The position numbers were made by a program, and so were the translations under genes. From Christiangramia oceanisediminis (GTDB lineage: Bacteria > Bacteroidota > Bacteroidia > Flavobacteriales > Flavobacteriaceae), in the NCBI RefSeq assembly GCF_022570735.2, contig NZ_JANCNS010000001.1, positions 1,593,972 to 1,657,971 on the forward strand: DNA of 64,000 nucleotides. Reading direction: 5' to 3'. The notes under the pieces were generated by a model. The model ran no database searches. It was not told where the DNA came from and saw only the letters and a list, made by a program, of their open reading frames with translations. Shown here one piece after another: positions 35,448 through 42,965 of the stretch. Each line of letters opens with the position of its first letter. Position 1 is the stretch's first letter.

Positions 35448-36029
35448 ATGAAAAAAAGAGTGAATAGTTTATTCGTTTTGGCACTAGCAGGAATGCTAAG
35501 CTTTACTTCGTGTAAAGACAACAAGGAGGCCGAAAATGAGCCTGCAGAGCCTATGCAGCATGAAATGCACCAGGCAGATACCGAAATGGATCATGAGGGG
35601 GATATGATGGATCAATCTGGCGGAGAAATGGCCATGGCTGAATTCAGCGATGAAAACAGCAGTATGATGTACCAGCACTATCTCGAGATCAAAGATGCCC
35701 TTGTCGCCACCGATGCTGCAGCAGCTAAAAAAGCAGCTGGAAACATGGCCGGGATGATGGAAGAAAAGAACGATATCTCCAGTATTGCTGAAAATATCGC
35801 CAGTATCGACGACGTGAATAAGCAGCGAGAATTATTTTCTGAGCTAACAGCCGCTATGGAACCTGCCCTGAAAGAAGCGATCACTTCTGGAAAGATCTAT
35901 AAGCAGTATTGTCCTATGGCATTTGAAGGTAAGGGAGATTACTGGTACTCGAATTCGGACCAGATCAGGAACCCGTATTACGGCGATAAAATGCTGAAAT
36001 GCGGAAGGGTTGAAGAAACCATTGAATAA
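35448..36029 (+). CDS. DUF3347 lipoprotein with Met/His-rich segment
   Basis: A 193-residue lipoprotein (lipobox ...LSFTSC, Cys 22). Residues 36-65 are rich in Met, His and Asp (MQHEMHQADTEMDHEG...), like copper-binding stretches. The C-terminal DUF3347 domain ends in YCPMAFEGKGDYW...IRNPYYGDKMLKCG, closely related to the end of the CusB-like adaptor, so this looks like a free copy of that module. It probably binds copper or silver in the periplasm and may deliver it to the pump. Confidence 0.88.
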   Translation: MKKRVNSLFVLALAGMLSFTSCKDNKEAENEPAEPMQHEMHQADTEMDHEGDMMDQSGGEMAMAEFSDENSSMMYQHYLEIKDALVATDAAAAKKAAGNMAGMMEEKNDISSIAENIASIDDVNKQRELFSELTAAMEPALKEAITSGKIYKQYCPMAFEGKGDYWYSNSDQIRNPYYGDKMLKCGRVEETIE

Positions 36030-36040
36030 TTAATAAAATT

Positions 36041-36065
36041 TCCCGGGAGCCACTGGTTCCCGGGA
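36041..36065 (+). terminator. Strong hairpin between the DUF3347 gene and the AraC-type regulator
   Basis: Arms TCCCGGGAGCC (36041-36051) and GGTTCCCGGGA (36055-36065) form an 11-bp stem with one G-T pair and a 3-nt loop. Only a short T tract (CTTTAATT) follows, so termination may be partial. It ends 18 bases before the regulator's start, where it could also limit read-through or translation. Confidence 0.6.
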
Positions 36066-36083
36066 ACTTTAATTGAATTTGGA

Positions 36084-36650
36084 TTGGAAGAATATAAATT
36101 ACATATCAAGAACGTGGTTTGCCAGCGATGTATCATAAGCGTTCAAAATATCCTGGAGCGGCTTGAAATCCCATTTTCCAGTATAGATCTGGGAGAAGCC
36201 GTTTTAAAAAAACCGCTAAATCGTTCTGAAATGCAGGCCTTGCAGGCCGAATTCGATAAGGTAGGTTTCGAAATACTTCAGGATAGAAATGAAAGGCTTA
36301 TCAATGAGGTGAAATCCATGATTATTGAAGAGGTTTACTCAGATGAACCTTCCAGCCAAAAACTGTCTTCGCTGCTTTCTTCCAGGCTTAATTTTGATTA
36401 CAGCCATATCACGCACCTTTTTATCGAAAGGGAAGGGCAGAGCATTCAGAAATTCTACAATGCAGTACGTATTGAGCGAGCCAAGGAATTACTGGATTAT
36501 AATGAGCTCGATATCGCAGAGATCGCCGACAGGCTTGGATATTCCACACCTGCCTATCTTTCTACTTCCTTTAAAAAAGCTATCGGGCATAGCCCTTCAG
36601 AATATAAAAATCTTGATCTGAAAGACCGACAAAATCTCGATTCTGTTTAG
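36084..36650 (+). CDS. AraC-type regulator with N-terminal HMA-like CxxC domain
   Basis: A 188-residue protein read from a TTG start; no in-frame ATG fits the conserved N terminus. Residues 1-70 look like a heavy-metal-associated fold (YKLHIKNVVCQRCIISVQNIL, Cys 13 and Cys 16, then LKKPLNRSEMQALQAEFDKVGFEI). Residues 75-178 form an AraC-type double helix-turn-helix (SHITHLFIEREGQSIQKFYNAVRIERAKELL and IAEIADRLGYSTPAYLSTSFKKAIGHSPSEY). The fusion suggests a cytosolic copper or silver sensor that controls the island. This role is inferred, not shown. Confidence 0.85.
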   Translation: MEEYKLHIKNVVCQRCIISVQNILERLEIPFSSIDLGEAVLKKPLNRSEMQALQAEFDKVGFEILQDRNERLINEVKSMIIEEVYSDEPSSQKLSSLLSSRLNFDYSHITHLFIEREGQSIQKFYNAVRIERAKELLDYNELDIAEIADRLGYSTPAYLSTSFKKAIGHSPSEYKNLDLKDRQNLDSV

Positions 36651-36699
36651 AAAGCTTTTTGAAAGTTTAGCATTTTCGTAGGATTTTGAGATCAAAAGA

Positions 36700-36723
36700 T
36701 TGGTTAGGTTAAATTGCAACCAA
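36700..36723. repeat. Inverted repeat upstream of the ion channel gene
   Basis: TTGGTT (36700-36705) and AACCAA (36718-36723) form an inverted repeat with a 12-base spacer, 10 bases before the ATG at 36733. It could be a regulator site; there is no further support. Confidence 0.3.
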
Positions 36724-36732
36724 TCGATAACA

Positions 36733-37740
36733 ATGGAATTCTATATTATACTGGGAGTTATTTTATATCTCTCCATCGCGCTGGATATTCTGCAAACCAC
36801 ACTCTCTATGCATGGAGGAGGCTGGCTTACCAGCCGTACTTCCCATTTTTTCTGGAAATGCGTTTACTGGTTATCCGGTAAGGATGGGGAATCTAAATTG
36901 CTTGGACATGCGGGCTATTTACTGCTTGCTTCCATTGTGGTGGTTTGGGTATTCATCTTATGGCTGAGTTTCAGTTTTATTCTCTACGGAATGCCCGGCG
37001 TGATCGTAGATAGTACTACTAAAGTCCCGGCAGATTTTCTTGAACTGGTCTATTATGCAGGTTTCAGTTTGTCTACTCTTGGAATGGGAGATTTTGTTCC
37101 GGTCACAACTGCTGCCCGAATTCTCACCAGCTTTTTTTCGTTTACAGGTTTAATACTCCTAACCATGTCGGTTACCTATTTTATCCCGGTTCTTTCAGCA
37201 GTTATTGAACAGCGAAAACTGGGTATACGTCTTAGTCTTTTAGGAAAAAGTCCCCAGGAAATTGTTCTGAACGCCTGGAACGGGGAGAATTTTGATAGTT
37301 TGCTGAAGAAATCTGATGAACTTTCAGGATCCATAATCAAATATAGTCAGCAGCACAGGGCCTACCCGGTGATCCATTATTTTCATAATACCGATGTGGA
37401 AACAACCGTGATACTTCAACTTGCCAGGCTTCATGAAGCCCTGCAGATACTTAGTTATAAGATCCCTGATGAATATCGCCCCGACGACCAAATTTTAAGA
37501 CCGCTTCATAAGGCCTTTGAAAATTACTTTAAGGTACTGCTGGAAGTGACCCATATCAAACTCAGGGATACCGAGCCAGAAAGCAGCAACCTGGATGCGT
37601 TGGTGGGCACAAATTTCTTTGGAGAGCAAAAACCAGATTCCTCCGTGCCCGATAAGATCACACGGCATCGTAAATTTTTCCATTCGCTAATTTACCTCGA
37701 CGGCTGGAAATGGGATCAGGTTGATCCTAAAAAATCTTAA
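36733..37740 (+). CDS. Two-TM potassium-channel family protein
   Basis: A 335-residue protein with an N-terminal helix, a second helix at about 62-85, a pore loop with the selectivity filter TLGMGD (residues 115-120) and a following helix (about 130-155), then a 180-residue cytosolic C-terminal domain without a recognisable RCK nucleotide-binding motif. The pore pattern is that of K+ channels. The start at 36733 omits a non-conserved 11-residue extension. Its link to metal handling is by position only. Confidence 0.85.
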   Translation: MEFYIILGVILYLSIALDILQTTLSMHGGGWLTSRTSHFFWKCVYWLSGKDGESKLLGHAGYLLLASIVVVWVFILWLSFSFILYGMPGVIVDSTTKVPADFLELVYYAGFSLSTLGMGDFVPVTTAARILTSFFSFTGLILLTMSVTYFIPVLSAVIEQRKLGIRLSLLGKSPQEIVLNAWNGENFDSLLKKSDELSGSIIKYSQQHRAYPVIHYFHNTDVETTVILQLARLHEALQILSYKIPDEYRPDDQILRPLHKAFENYFKVLLEVTHIKLRDTEPESSNLDALVGTNFFGEQKPDSSVPDKITRHRKFFHSLIYLDGWKWDQVDPKKS

Positions 37741-37820
37741 AAATGCCCGCCCGAAGTTAAAAAGCTTTAAAACTGAAAGAACTTAGCATTTTTTTAAAAG
37801 CGAGCCTGAAACCTCATTTC

Positions 37821-37828
37821 TATTTTTG
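37821..37828 (+). promoter_or_regulatory. Promoter -7 box of the Cys-rich copper storage gene
   Basis: TATTTTTG matches TAnnTTTG and lies 27 bases before the ATG at 37856. No clear -33 box was seen. It suggests that the storage protein can be made apart from the pump operon. Confidence 0.45.
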
Positions 37829-37855
37829 AGTTATAACCAATAAAATCAATTAGTT

Positions 37856-38176
37856 ATGAGAAACGAAAAGCTGATAAGCGCCCTCGGAAATTGCATTAAC
37901 CACTGTAATTATTGTGCAGATGCCTGCCTTGATGAAGACCATGTGAAGAAAATGGTGGATTGCATTCGATTAGACCGTGTTTGTGCTGAAGTTTGTTCTG
38001 CCCTGAATCAGGTACTCGCAATAGATTATAAAGATGTAAGAGGCCTGGTAGAATATTGTAAAAAAGTGTGCCAGGCCTGTGCCGATGAATGTGGAAAACA
38101 TGACGCAAAACATTGTAAAGATTGTGCTGTAGCCTGTAAGCAGTGTGTTAAAGCATGCGAAACTTTTCTAGCTTAA
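37856..38176 (+). CDS. Four-helix-bundle copper-binding protein (Csp-like)
   Basis: A 106-residue protein with 16 cysteines, most in CxxxC spacing along amphipathic helices (CINHCNYCADAC; CIRLDRVCAEVC; YCKKVCQACADEC; CKDCAVACKQCVKAC). This is the pattern of the Csp family, whose four-helix bundle holds many Cu(I) ions inside. No signal peptide is present, so it resembles the cytosolic Csp3 form and probably buffers or stores copper. It has its own -7 box and terminator. Confidence 0.92.
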   Translation: MRNEKLISALGNCINHCNYCADACLDEDHVKKMVDCIRLDRVCAEVCSALNQVLAIDYKDVRGLVEYCKKVCQACADECGKHDAKHCKDCAVACKQCVKACETFLA

Positions 38177-38191
38177 AAGCAAAATTTGAAG

Positions 38192-38223
38192 AGCCTGGAA
38201 CTCATAGGTTTCAGGCTTTTTTT
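38192..38223 (+). terminator. Rho-independent terminator after the Csp-like gene
   Basis: Arms AGCCTGGAAC and GGTTTCAGGCT form a 10-bp stem with one G-T pair, loop about 6 nt, followed by seven Ts. It makes the Csp-like gene a separate unit. Confidence 0.85.
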
Positions 38224-38278
38224 ATTCTTTTTTGCTAACTTAATGCTGATAATCAATTGTTAACCAAAAATCACAATT

Positions 38279-38665
38279 ATGAGCTATTATTTTTCTAAAA
38301 CAGTTGAAGGCAATTTTGATGAGGTGATAGAAAAGGTAAAGTCTGAACTAAAGGAAGAAAGCTTTGGCGTACTTACCGAAATCGATATTAAGGATACTCT
38401 TAAGAAAAAACTGGATGTGGATTTTAAAAAATACCGAATCTTAGGAGCATGTAACCCACCTTACGCCCATAAAGCCCTGCAGGCCGAAGACAAGGTTGGC
38501 ACCATGCTGCCCTGTAATGTGATCGTTCAGGAAACAGATGCCGGGAAAGTAGAGATCGCTGCAGTTAACCCCTTGGCTTCCATGCAGGCCATCAAAAATC
38601 CGGAACTGGAACAGATCGCCAACGAAATAGCCAATAGGCTCCAGAAGGTTGTAGAATCTGTTTAA
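38279..38665 (+). CDS. DUF302 domain protein
   Basis: A 128-residue cytosolic protein with the DUF302 pattern: SYYFSKTVEGNFDEVIEKVKSELKEESFGVLTEIDI, then YRILGACNPPYAHKALQAE, LPCNVIVQE and VNPLASMQAI. DUF302 proteins are common beside metal and sulfur genes in Bacteroidota; the fold resembles a ferredoxin-like dimer. Biochemical function unknown. Confidence 0.9.
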   Translation: MSYYFSKTVEGNFDEVIEKVKSELKEESFGVLTEIDIKDTLKKKLDVDFKKYRILGACNPPYAHKALQAEDKVGTMLPCNVIVQETDAGKVEIAAVNPLASMQAIKNPELEQIANEIANRLQKVVESV

Positions 38666-38720
38666 GGTTTATCTCAACTTTGGAAAGATTTTTTCGAAAG
38701 TACCTTCCCAAAAATTGAAA

Positions 38721-38749
38721 CGGGATTTCTCCCGCCACGGCTACCTTTG
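38721..38749 (+). promoter_or_regulatory. copA: Promoter and small inverted repeat upstream of copA
   Basis: TACCTTTG (38742-38749) matches TAnnTTTG and lies 35 bases before the chosen ATG. Just upstream is the inverted repeat CGGGA-TTTC-TCCCG (38721-38734), in the place where a MerR- or AraC-type activator could bind. A TTG at 38715-38717 gives a 24-base spacing, a little longer than usual. Confidence 0.5.
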
Positions 38750-38784
38750 CCATTCAATAACTGAATTCTATTCATTTGAGATCA

Positions 38785-41517
38785 ATGAAACATACTTATA
38801 AAATTACCGGAATGAGCTGTAACGGATGTAAAGCTCATGTTGAAAATGCCCTTTCTTCGGTAGAAGGGGTTGAAAGCGTAGCGGTAGACTTGGGGGAAGG
38901 AAAGGCCGAAATCGAGATGGGCAGGCATATCGAACTTCAGGAATTGGAAGCTGCTCTGAGTTCCAGCGGTGGGAATTACCATATTCATATGCCATCATCC
39001 GATGAGCCGGGAAAACCAATGACGCATACTTACCAGGTCACAGGAATGACCTGTAATGGCTGCAGGTCTCATGTTGAAAAAACCTTAAACGAGGTTCCAG
39101 GGGTTGTCAAGGCTTCGGTAAACCTTGAAAATTCGGAAGCCGAGATAAGCATGAAAAAGCATATCCCGGTAGAAACTTTTGAAAAGGCACTTCAGGAAAA
39201 TGGTGGGAACTATCACATTATGCTTCCCGGCCAGGAACCTCCAAAACAGGAGGATGCAGCCAAAAAGCAAGAAACTAAAGGAAAGGGAACTGGTACCTGG
39301 TACTGCCCCATGCATTGCGAAGGAGAGAAGACCTATGATCAACCCGGGGACTGTCCTGTTTGCGGGATGGACCTGGTGGAGGAAGTAAAGGCAGCTCCTA
39401 AAGTACAATTTACATGCCCGATGCATTCTGAAGTGGTTAGGGATGAACCTGGTGATTGTCCTATCTGCGGGATGGAGCTGGTGCCGCTCGAACCCGAACC
39501 TTCAGCCGAAGAAAAAGGATATAAAAAACTGCTGAAGAAATTCTGGATCTCCATCGCATTCACGCTGCCTATTTTCCTGATCGCAATGAGCGAAATGTGG
39601 CCAGATAATCCTCTTTACGAATTGGCGGACATGAAGGTGTGGAACTGGGTTCAATTTGGACTTTCCCTGCCGGTGGTTTTCTACGGAACCTGGATGTTCT
39701 TTGAAAGAGCCTGGAAATCTATCAAAACCTGGAACCTTAATATGTTTACCCTTATCGGGATAGGTGCGGGAGTAGCCTGGCTTTTTAGTGTTTTCGGACT
39801 TATCTTTCCAGACTTCTTTCCCCCGCAGTTCAAGACCGAAATGGGAACTGTACACGTCTATTTTGAAGCGGCCACCGTGATACTTACCCTTGTTCTAATG
39901 GGACAGGTGCTGGAAGCCCGTGCTCATAGCAGGACCAATTCGGCAATCAAGGAACTCCTGAAGCTGGCACCAAATACAGCGGTTCGGGTGGTAGATGGAA
40001 AAGAAGAGACGATTGCCGTAGATAAAATTCAGAAGGGAGATATTTTAAGGGTAAAACCGGGTGAAAAGATCCCCGTAGACGGAACCATTGAGAAGGGTGA
40101 ATCAAGTATCGACGAATCCATGATCACCGGGGAACCTATCCCGGTAGATAAGAAAAAAGGAGATAAGGTTAGTTCTGGAACCATAAACGGGAACAAAAGC
40201 TTTACGATGGTGGCTGAAAAAGTAGGCGATGAAACCCTGCTTTCCCAGATCATAAATATGGTGAACGAGGCAAGTCGATCTCAGGCACCCATTCAGAAAC
40301 TGGCAGACAGGATCTCGGCTTATTTTGTTCCGATCGTAGTTATAATTTCAATCCTCACATTTATAGCCTGGGCTATCTGGGGACCTGAACCATCTTACGT
40401 ATACGCACTGGTTAATGCCATCGCCGTGCTCATCATTGCCTGTCCCTGCGCTTTGGGACTTGCCACGCCTATGTCGGTTATGGTTGGAGTAGGTAAGGGC
40501 GCTAAAAATGGCGTTTTAATCAAGAACGCCCGTGCTCTGCAGGAAATGAACAAGATAGATACCCTTATCATTGATAAAACGGGAACGATCACAGAAGGGA
40601 AACCTTCGGTAGATAAAGTTGTTTCGGTATCTTCGGAATATGACGAAAATGAGATCATTCGCCTGATCGCTTCGGTTAATGCACAAAGTGAGCATCCGCT
40701 GGCGACCTCCACGATCAATTATGCCCGGGAAAATTCGGTGGATTACGGAGAAGCTTCAGAATTCAATTCGGTAACCGGGAAAGGCGTTGAAGCAAAATTT
40801 GAAGGAAAGAGGCTGGCGCTTGGAAACGATAAATTGATGCAGGCCGAAAATGCTGAAATTTCAGATGATCTTCAGAAGCAGGTTTCGGCAGAACAGGAAA
40901 AAGGCAAAACGGTTTCCATGCTGGCGGTAGATTCCAAAGTTGTGGGCTTTATCAGCATTTCAGATAAGATCAAAAAGACCAGTAAGGAAGCGCTGGAGGA
41001 ACTTCAAAAACATGGAATAAATGTGATCATGCTTACGGGCGATAACGAAAGGACGGCTTCGGCGGTAGCAAAGGAGCTAAACCTGGCCGACTTTAAAGCC
41101 GGCATGATCCCGCAAAATAAAATGAAGGAGGTAAAGAAACTGCAGGCAAAAGGGCACAAGGTGGCTATGGCCGGCGACGGAATTAATGATGCACCGGCTC
41201 TGGCCCAGGCCGATATTGGGATCGCAATGGGAACCGGAACCGATGTGGCCATCGAAAGCGCCGAGATCACACTGGTAAAAGGTGACCTTAAGGGAGTACT
41301 AAAAGCGGTAAAACTGAGCGAAAAAGTGATGAGGAATATCAAGGAGAATCTGTTCTTTGCGCTTATTTATAACAGTCTGGGAGTACCTGTGGCGGCCGGG
41401 ATCTTATATCCGTTCTTCGGATTATTGCTTTCCCCTATGATCGCGGCACTGGCGATGAGCTTTAGTTCGGTTTCCGTCATAGGGAACGCGCTGAGGTTGA
41501 AAAAAGTGAAATTGTAG
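38785..41517 (+). CDS. copA: Copper-translocating P1B-type ATPase with four N-terminal metal-binding modules
   Basis: A 910-residue inner-membrane pump that exports Cu(I)/Ag(I) from the cytosol. N terminus: HMA domain 1 (GMSCNGC, residues 10-15), HMA domain 2 (GMTCNGC, about 87-93), then two small Cys/His modules of the PF19335 type (about 172-199 and 210-235, each CPMH...CP[VI]CGM). Core: membrane helices, actuator TGEP, CPC ion-binding motif in [11 protein letters not shown] (about 553-555), DKTGT phosphorylation site (about 597), HP in SEHPLA and GDGINDAP. The ATG at 38785 is preferred over a TTG three codons upstream. Longer than E. coli CopA (834). Confidence 0.95.
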   Translation: MKHTYKITGMSCNGCKAHVENALSSVEGVESVAVDLGEGKAEIEMGRHIELQELEAALSSSGGNYHIHMPSSDEPGKPMTHTYQVTGMTCNGCRSHVEKTLNEVPGVVKASVNLENSEAEISMKKHIPVETFEKALQENGGNYHIMLPGQEPPKQEDAAKKQETKGKGTGTWYCPMHCEGEKTYDQPGDCPVCGMDLVEEVKAAPKVQFTCPMHSEVVRDEPGDCPICGMELVPLEPEPSAEEKGYKKLLKKFWISIAFTLPIFLIAMSEMWPDNPLYELADMKVWNWVQFGLSLPVVFYGTWMFFERAWKSIKTWNLNMFTLIGIGAGVAWLFSVFGLIFPDFFPPQFKTEMGTVHVYFEAATVILTLVLMGQVLEARAHSRTNSAIKELLKLAPNTAVRVVDGKEETIAVDKIQKGDILRVKPGEKIPVDGTIEKGESSIDESMITGEPIPVDKKKGDKVSSGTINGNKSFTMVAEKVGDETLLSQIINMVNEASRSQAPIQKLADRISAYFVPIVVIISILTFIAWAIWGPEPSYVYALVNAIAVLIIACPCALGLATPMSVMVGVGKGAKNGVLIKNARALQEMNKIDTLIIDKTGTITEGKPSVDKVVSVSSEYDENEIIRLIASVNAQSEHPLATSTINYARENSVDYGEASEFNSVTGKGVEAKFEGKRLALGNDKLMQAENAEISDDLQKQVSAEQEKGKTVSMLAVDSKVVGFISISDKIKKTSKEALEELQKHGINVIMLTGDNERTASAVAKELNLADFKAGMIPQNKMKEVKKLQAKGHKVAMAGDGINDAPALAQADIGIAMGTGTDVAIESAEITLVKGDLKGVLKAVKLSEKVMRNIKENLFFALIYNSLGVPVAAGILYPFFGLLLSPMIAALAMSFSSVSVIGNALRLKKVKL

Positions 41518-41536
41518 GAAATCAATTTTATCAATC

Positions 41537-41606
41537 GACAATTGACAAGGGAAAATGGACAATAGACAATAAACAATGAACAATAAACAATAACCAATGG
41601 ATAATT
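41537..41606. repeat. Degenerate 7-base tandem repeat
   Basis: Ten consecutive 7-base units of consensus RACAATR (for example GACAATA, AACAATG, AACAATA) run without a break in period through 70 bases between copA and the permease gene. Units at the ends have diverged more than those in the middle. There is no coding sense in the + direction; the spacer has no other feature. Confidence 0.8.
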
Positions 41607-41677
41607 TGACCTAAGGTTAGAAGAACATAACCTGAATTATTTCAGGACCTTATAATTAAGCAAAACAATTTAAAGAT

Positions 41678-42898
41678 ATGCAGGATTTTTTAAGCAAATG
41701 GGGAGAAGCAGCTTACACGACCAGTGGATTTTTCTGGATGGCCTTATGGGCTTTCGCACTGGGTTACGTAATAAGCAGCTGTATTCAGGTTTTTGTGACC
41801 GAGAAGAAAATGCAGGAAACCATGGGGAAAGAGGAATCTAAAGGGGTGCTTTTAGGAACCTTTTTCGGGTTTATTAGCAGTTCCTGTAGTTTCGCTGCGC
41901 TGGCGTCTACCAAGAGTTTGTTTAAAAAAGGAGCCAGTTTTGTCTCTTCCATCGCTTTTTTGCTGGCTTCCACGAACCTTGTGATCGAGCTGGGGATCAT
42001 AATTTCGATCTTCCTTGGCTGGCAATTCGTGGTTGGAGAATACGTGGGTGGTGTAATTTTGATCTTGATCAGCTGGTTGCTGTTGAGGATCATTAGTCCT
42101 AAAAAACTGATCGAGAGAGCCCGAAAAAGACTTGATGACGAGGATGATGAAGATGATTCGGGTAAATCCTGGAAGAAGAAAATGAAGTCGGAAACCGGAT
42201 GGGCGAAGGTGGCTCAGCAATACGGAATGGAGTGGAAGATGGTCTGGAAGGATGTGAGCGTTGGTTTCACCGTTGCCGGGATCGTGGCTGCATTTGTTCC
42301 TGACGCTTTTTTCAAAACGCTGTTCATCAATAGCGGGCAGGGACAAACAGAATTCGGTTTTTTTACCATCCTGGAGCATATCGTGGTAGGGCCGGTGGCC
42401 GCTTTTCTAACCTTTATTGGATCTATGGGGAATATTCCGCTGGCAGCTCTTCTGTTTGGTAAGGGAGTGAGCTTTGCCGGCGTAATGGCCTTTATATTCA
42501 GTGACCTGGTGGTTTTTCCCATTTTGCGTATCAATGCGAAATATTATGGCTGGAAAATGAGCTTTTTTATCCTTTTCCTGCTTTTTGCCTCGCTTGTTGG
42601 CGCTTCTCTTGCCTTGCAATACGGGTTTGATCTTCTCGGTATGTTGCCTGATCCTTCTTCCGTAAAAATTCAGGATAGTGAATTCTTTAAAATTGATTAT
42701 ACCTTCTGGCTGAATATGGCCTTCCTGGCGATCTCGGCTTATTTGATCTACCTGGGATTCTTTAAAAGAGATGATGTTATGTTCATGAAAGAAATGGCAC
42801 CAAAAAGCAAGATCCTGGAAAAGACGCTGAAATATCTCGCTTTCGCCTGCTATATCTGGCTGGCAGGAGGGCTAATTGTAAAGTTTTTCGCATTGTAA
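41678..42898 (+). CDS. Permease of the PF03773 (YraQ/ArsP-like) family
   Basis: A 406-residue membrane protein with about ten helices in two similar halves, split by a charged cytosolic loop (KRLDDEDDEDDSGKSWKKKMKS). The first half carries GTFFGFISSSCSFAALASTKSLFKKGASFVSSIAFLLASTN, the second GPVAAFLTFIGSMGNIPLAALLFGKGVSFAGVMAFIFSDL, the duplicated core motifs of this permease family. Relatives include organoarsenical exporters; the substrate here is unknown. It is the last gene of the metal island and ends at a terminator. Confidence 0.88.
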   Translation: MQDFLSKWGEAAYTTSGFFWMALWAFALGYVISSCIQVFVTEKKMQETMGKEESKGVLLGTFFGFISSSCSFAALASTKSLFKKGASFVSSIAFLLASTNLVIELGIIISIFLGWQFVVGEYVGGVILILISWLLLRIISPKKLIERARKRLDDEDDEDDSGKSWKKKMKSETGWAKVAQQYGMEWKMVWKDVSVGFTVAGIVAAFVPDAFFKTLFINSGQGQTEFGFFTILEHIVVGPVAAFLTFIGSMGNIPLAALLFGKGVSFAGVMAFIFSDLVVFPILRINAKYYGWKMSFFILFLLFASLVGASLALQYGFDLLGMLPDPSSVKIQDSEFFKIDYTFWLNMAFLAISAYLIYLGFFKRDDVMFMKEMAPKSKILEKTLKYLAFACYIWLAGGLIVKFFAL

Positions 42899-42913
42899 AA
42901 CTTGAGCAAACAA

Positions 42914-42947
42914 AAAAGAGCTACCAGGAATGGTAGCTCTTTTTTTT
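42914..42947 (+). terminator. Rho-independent terminator closing the metal island
   Basis: Arms AAGAGCTACCA and TGGTAGCTCTT form an 11-bp stem with a GGAA loop, A-run before and T-run after, so it can act in both directions between the permease and the leftward metalloprotease gene. Confidence 0.92.
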
Positions 42948-42965
42948 AAAAAATCATTTAATGGA

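Noticed and set aside
38665..38785. TTG start of copA at 38776
   Set aside because: The ATG three codons later gives the usual start of the HMA domain ([12 protein letters not shown]), so the TTG is not needed.
41530..41610. CRISPR-like or palindromic repeat array
   Set aside because: The units are 7 bases in direct tandem without spacers, and no cas gene is near.
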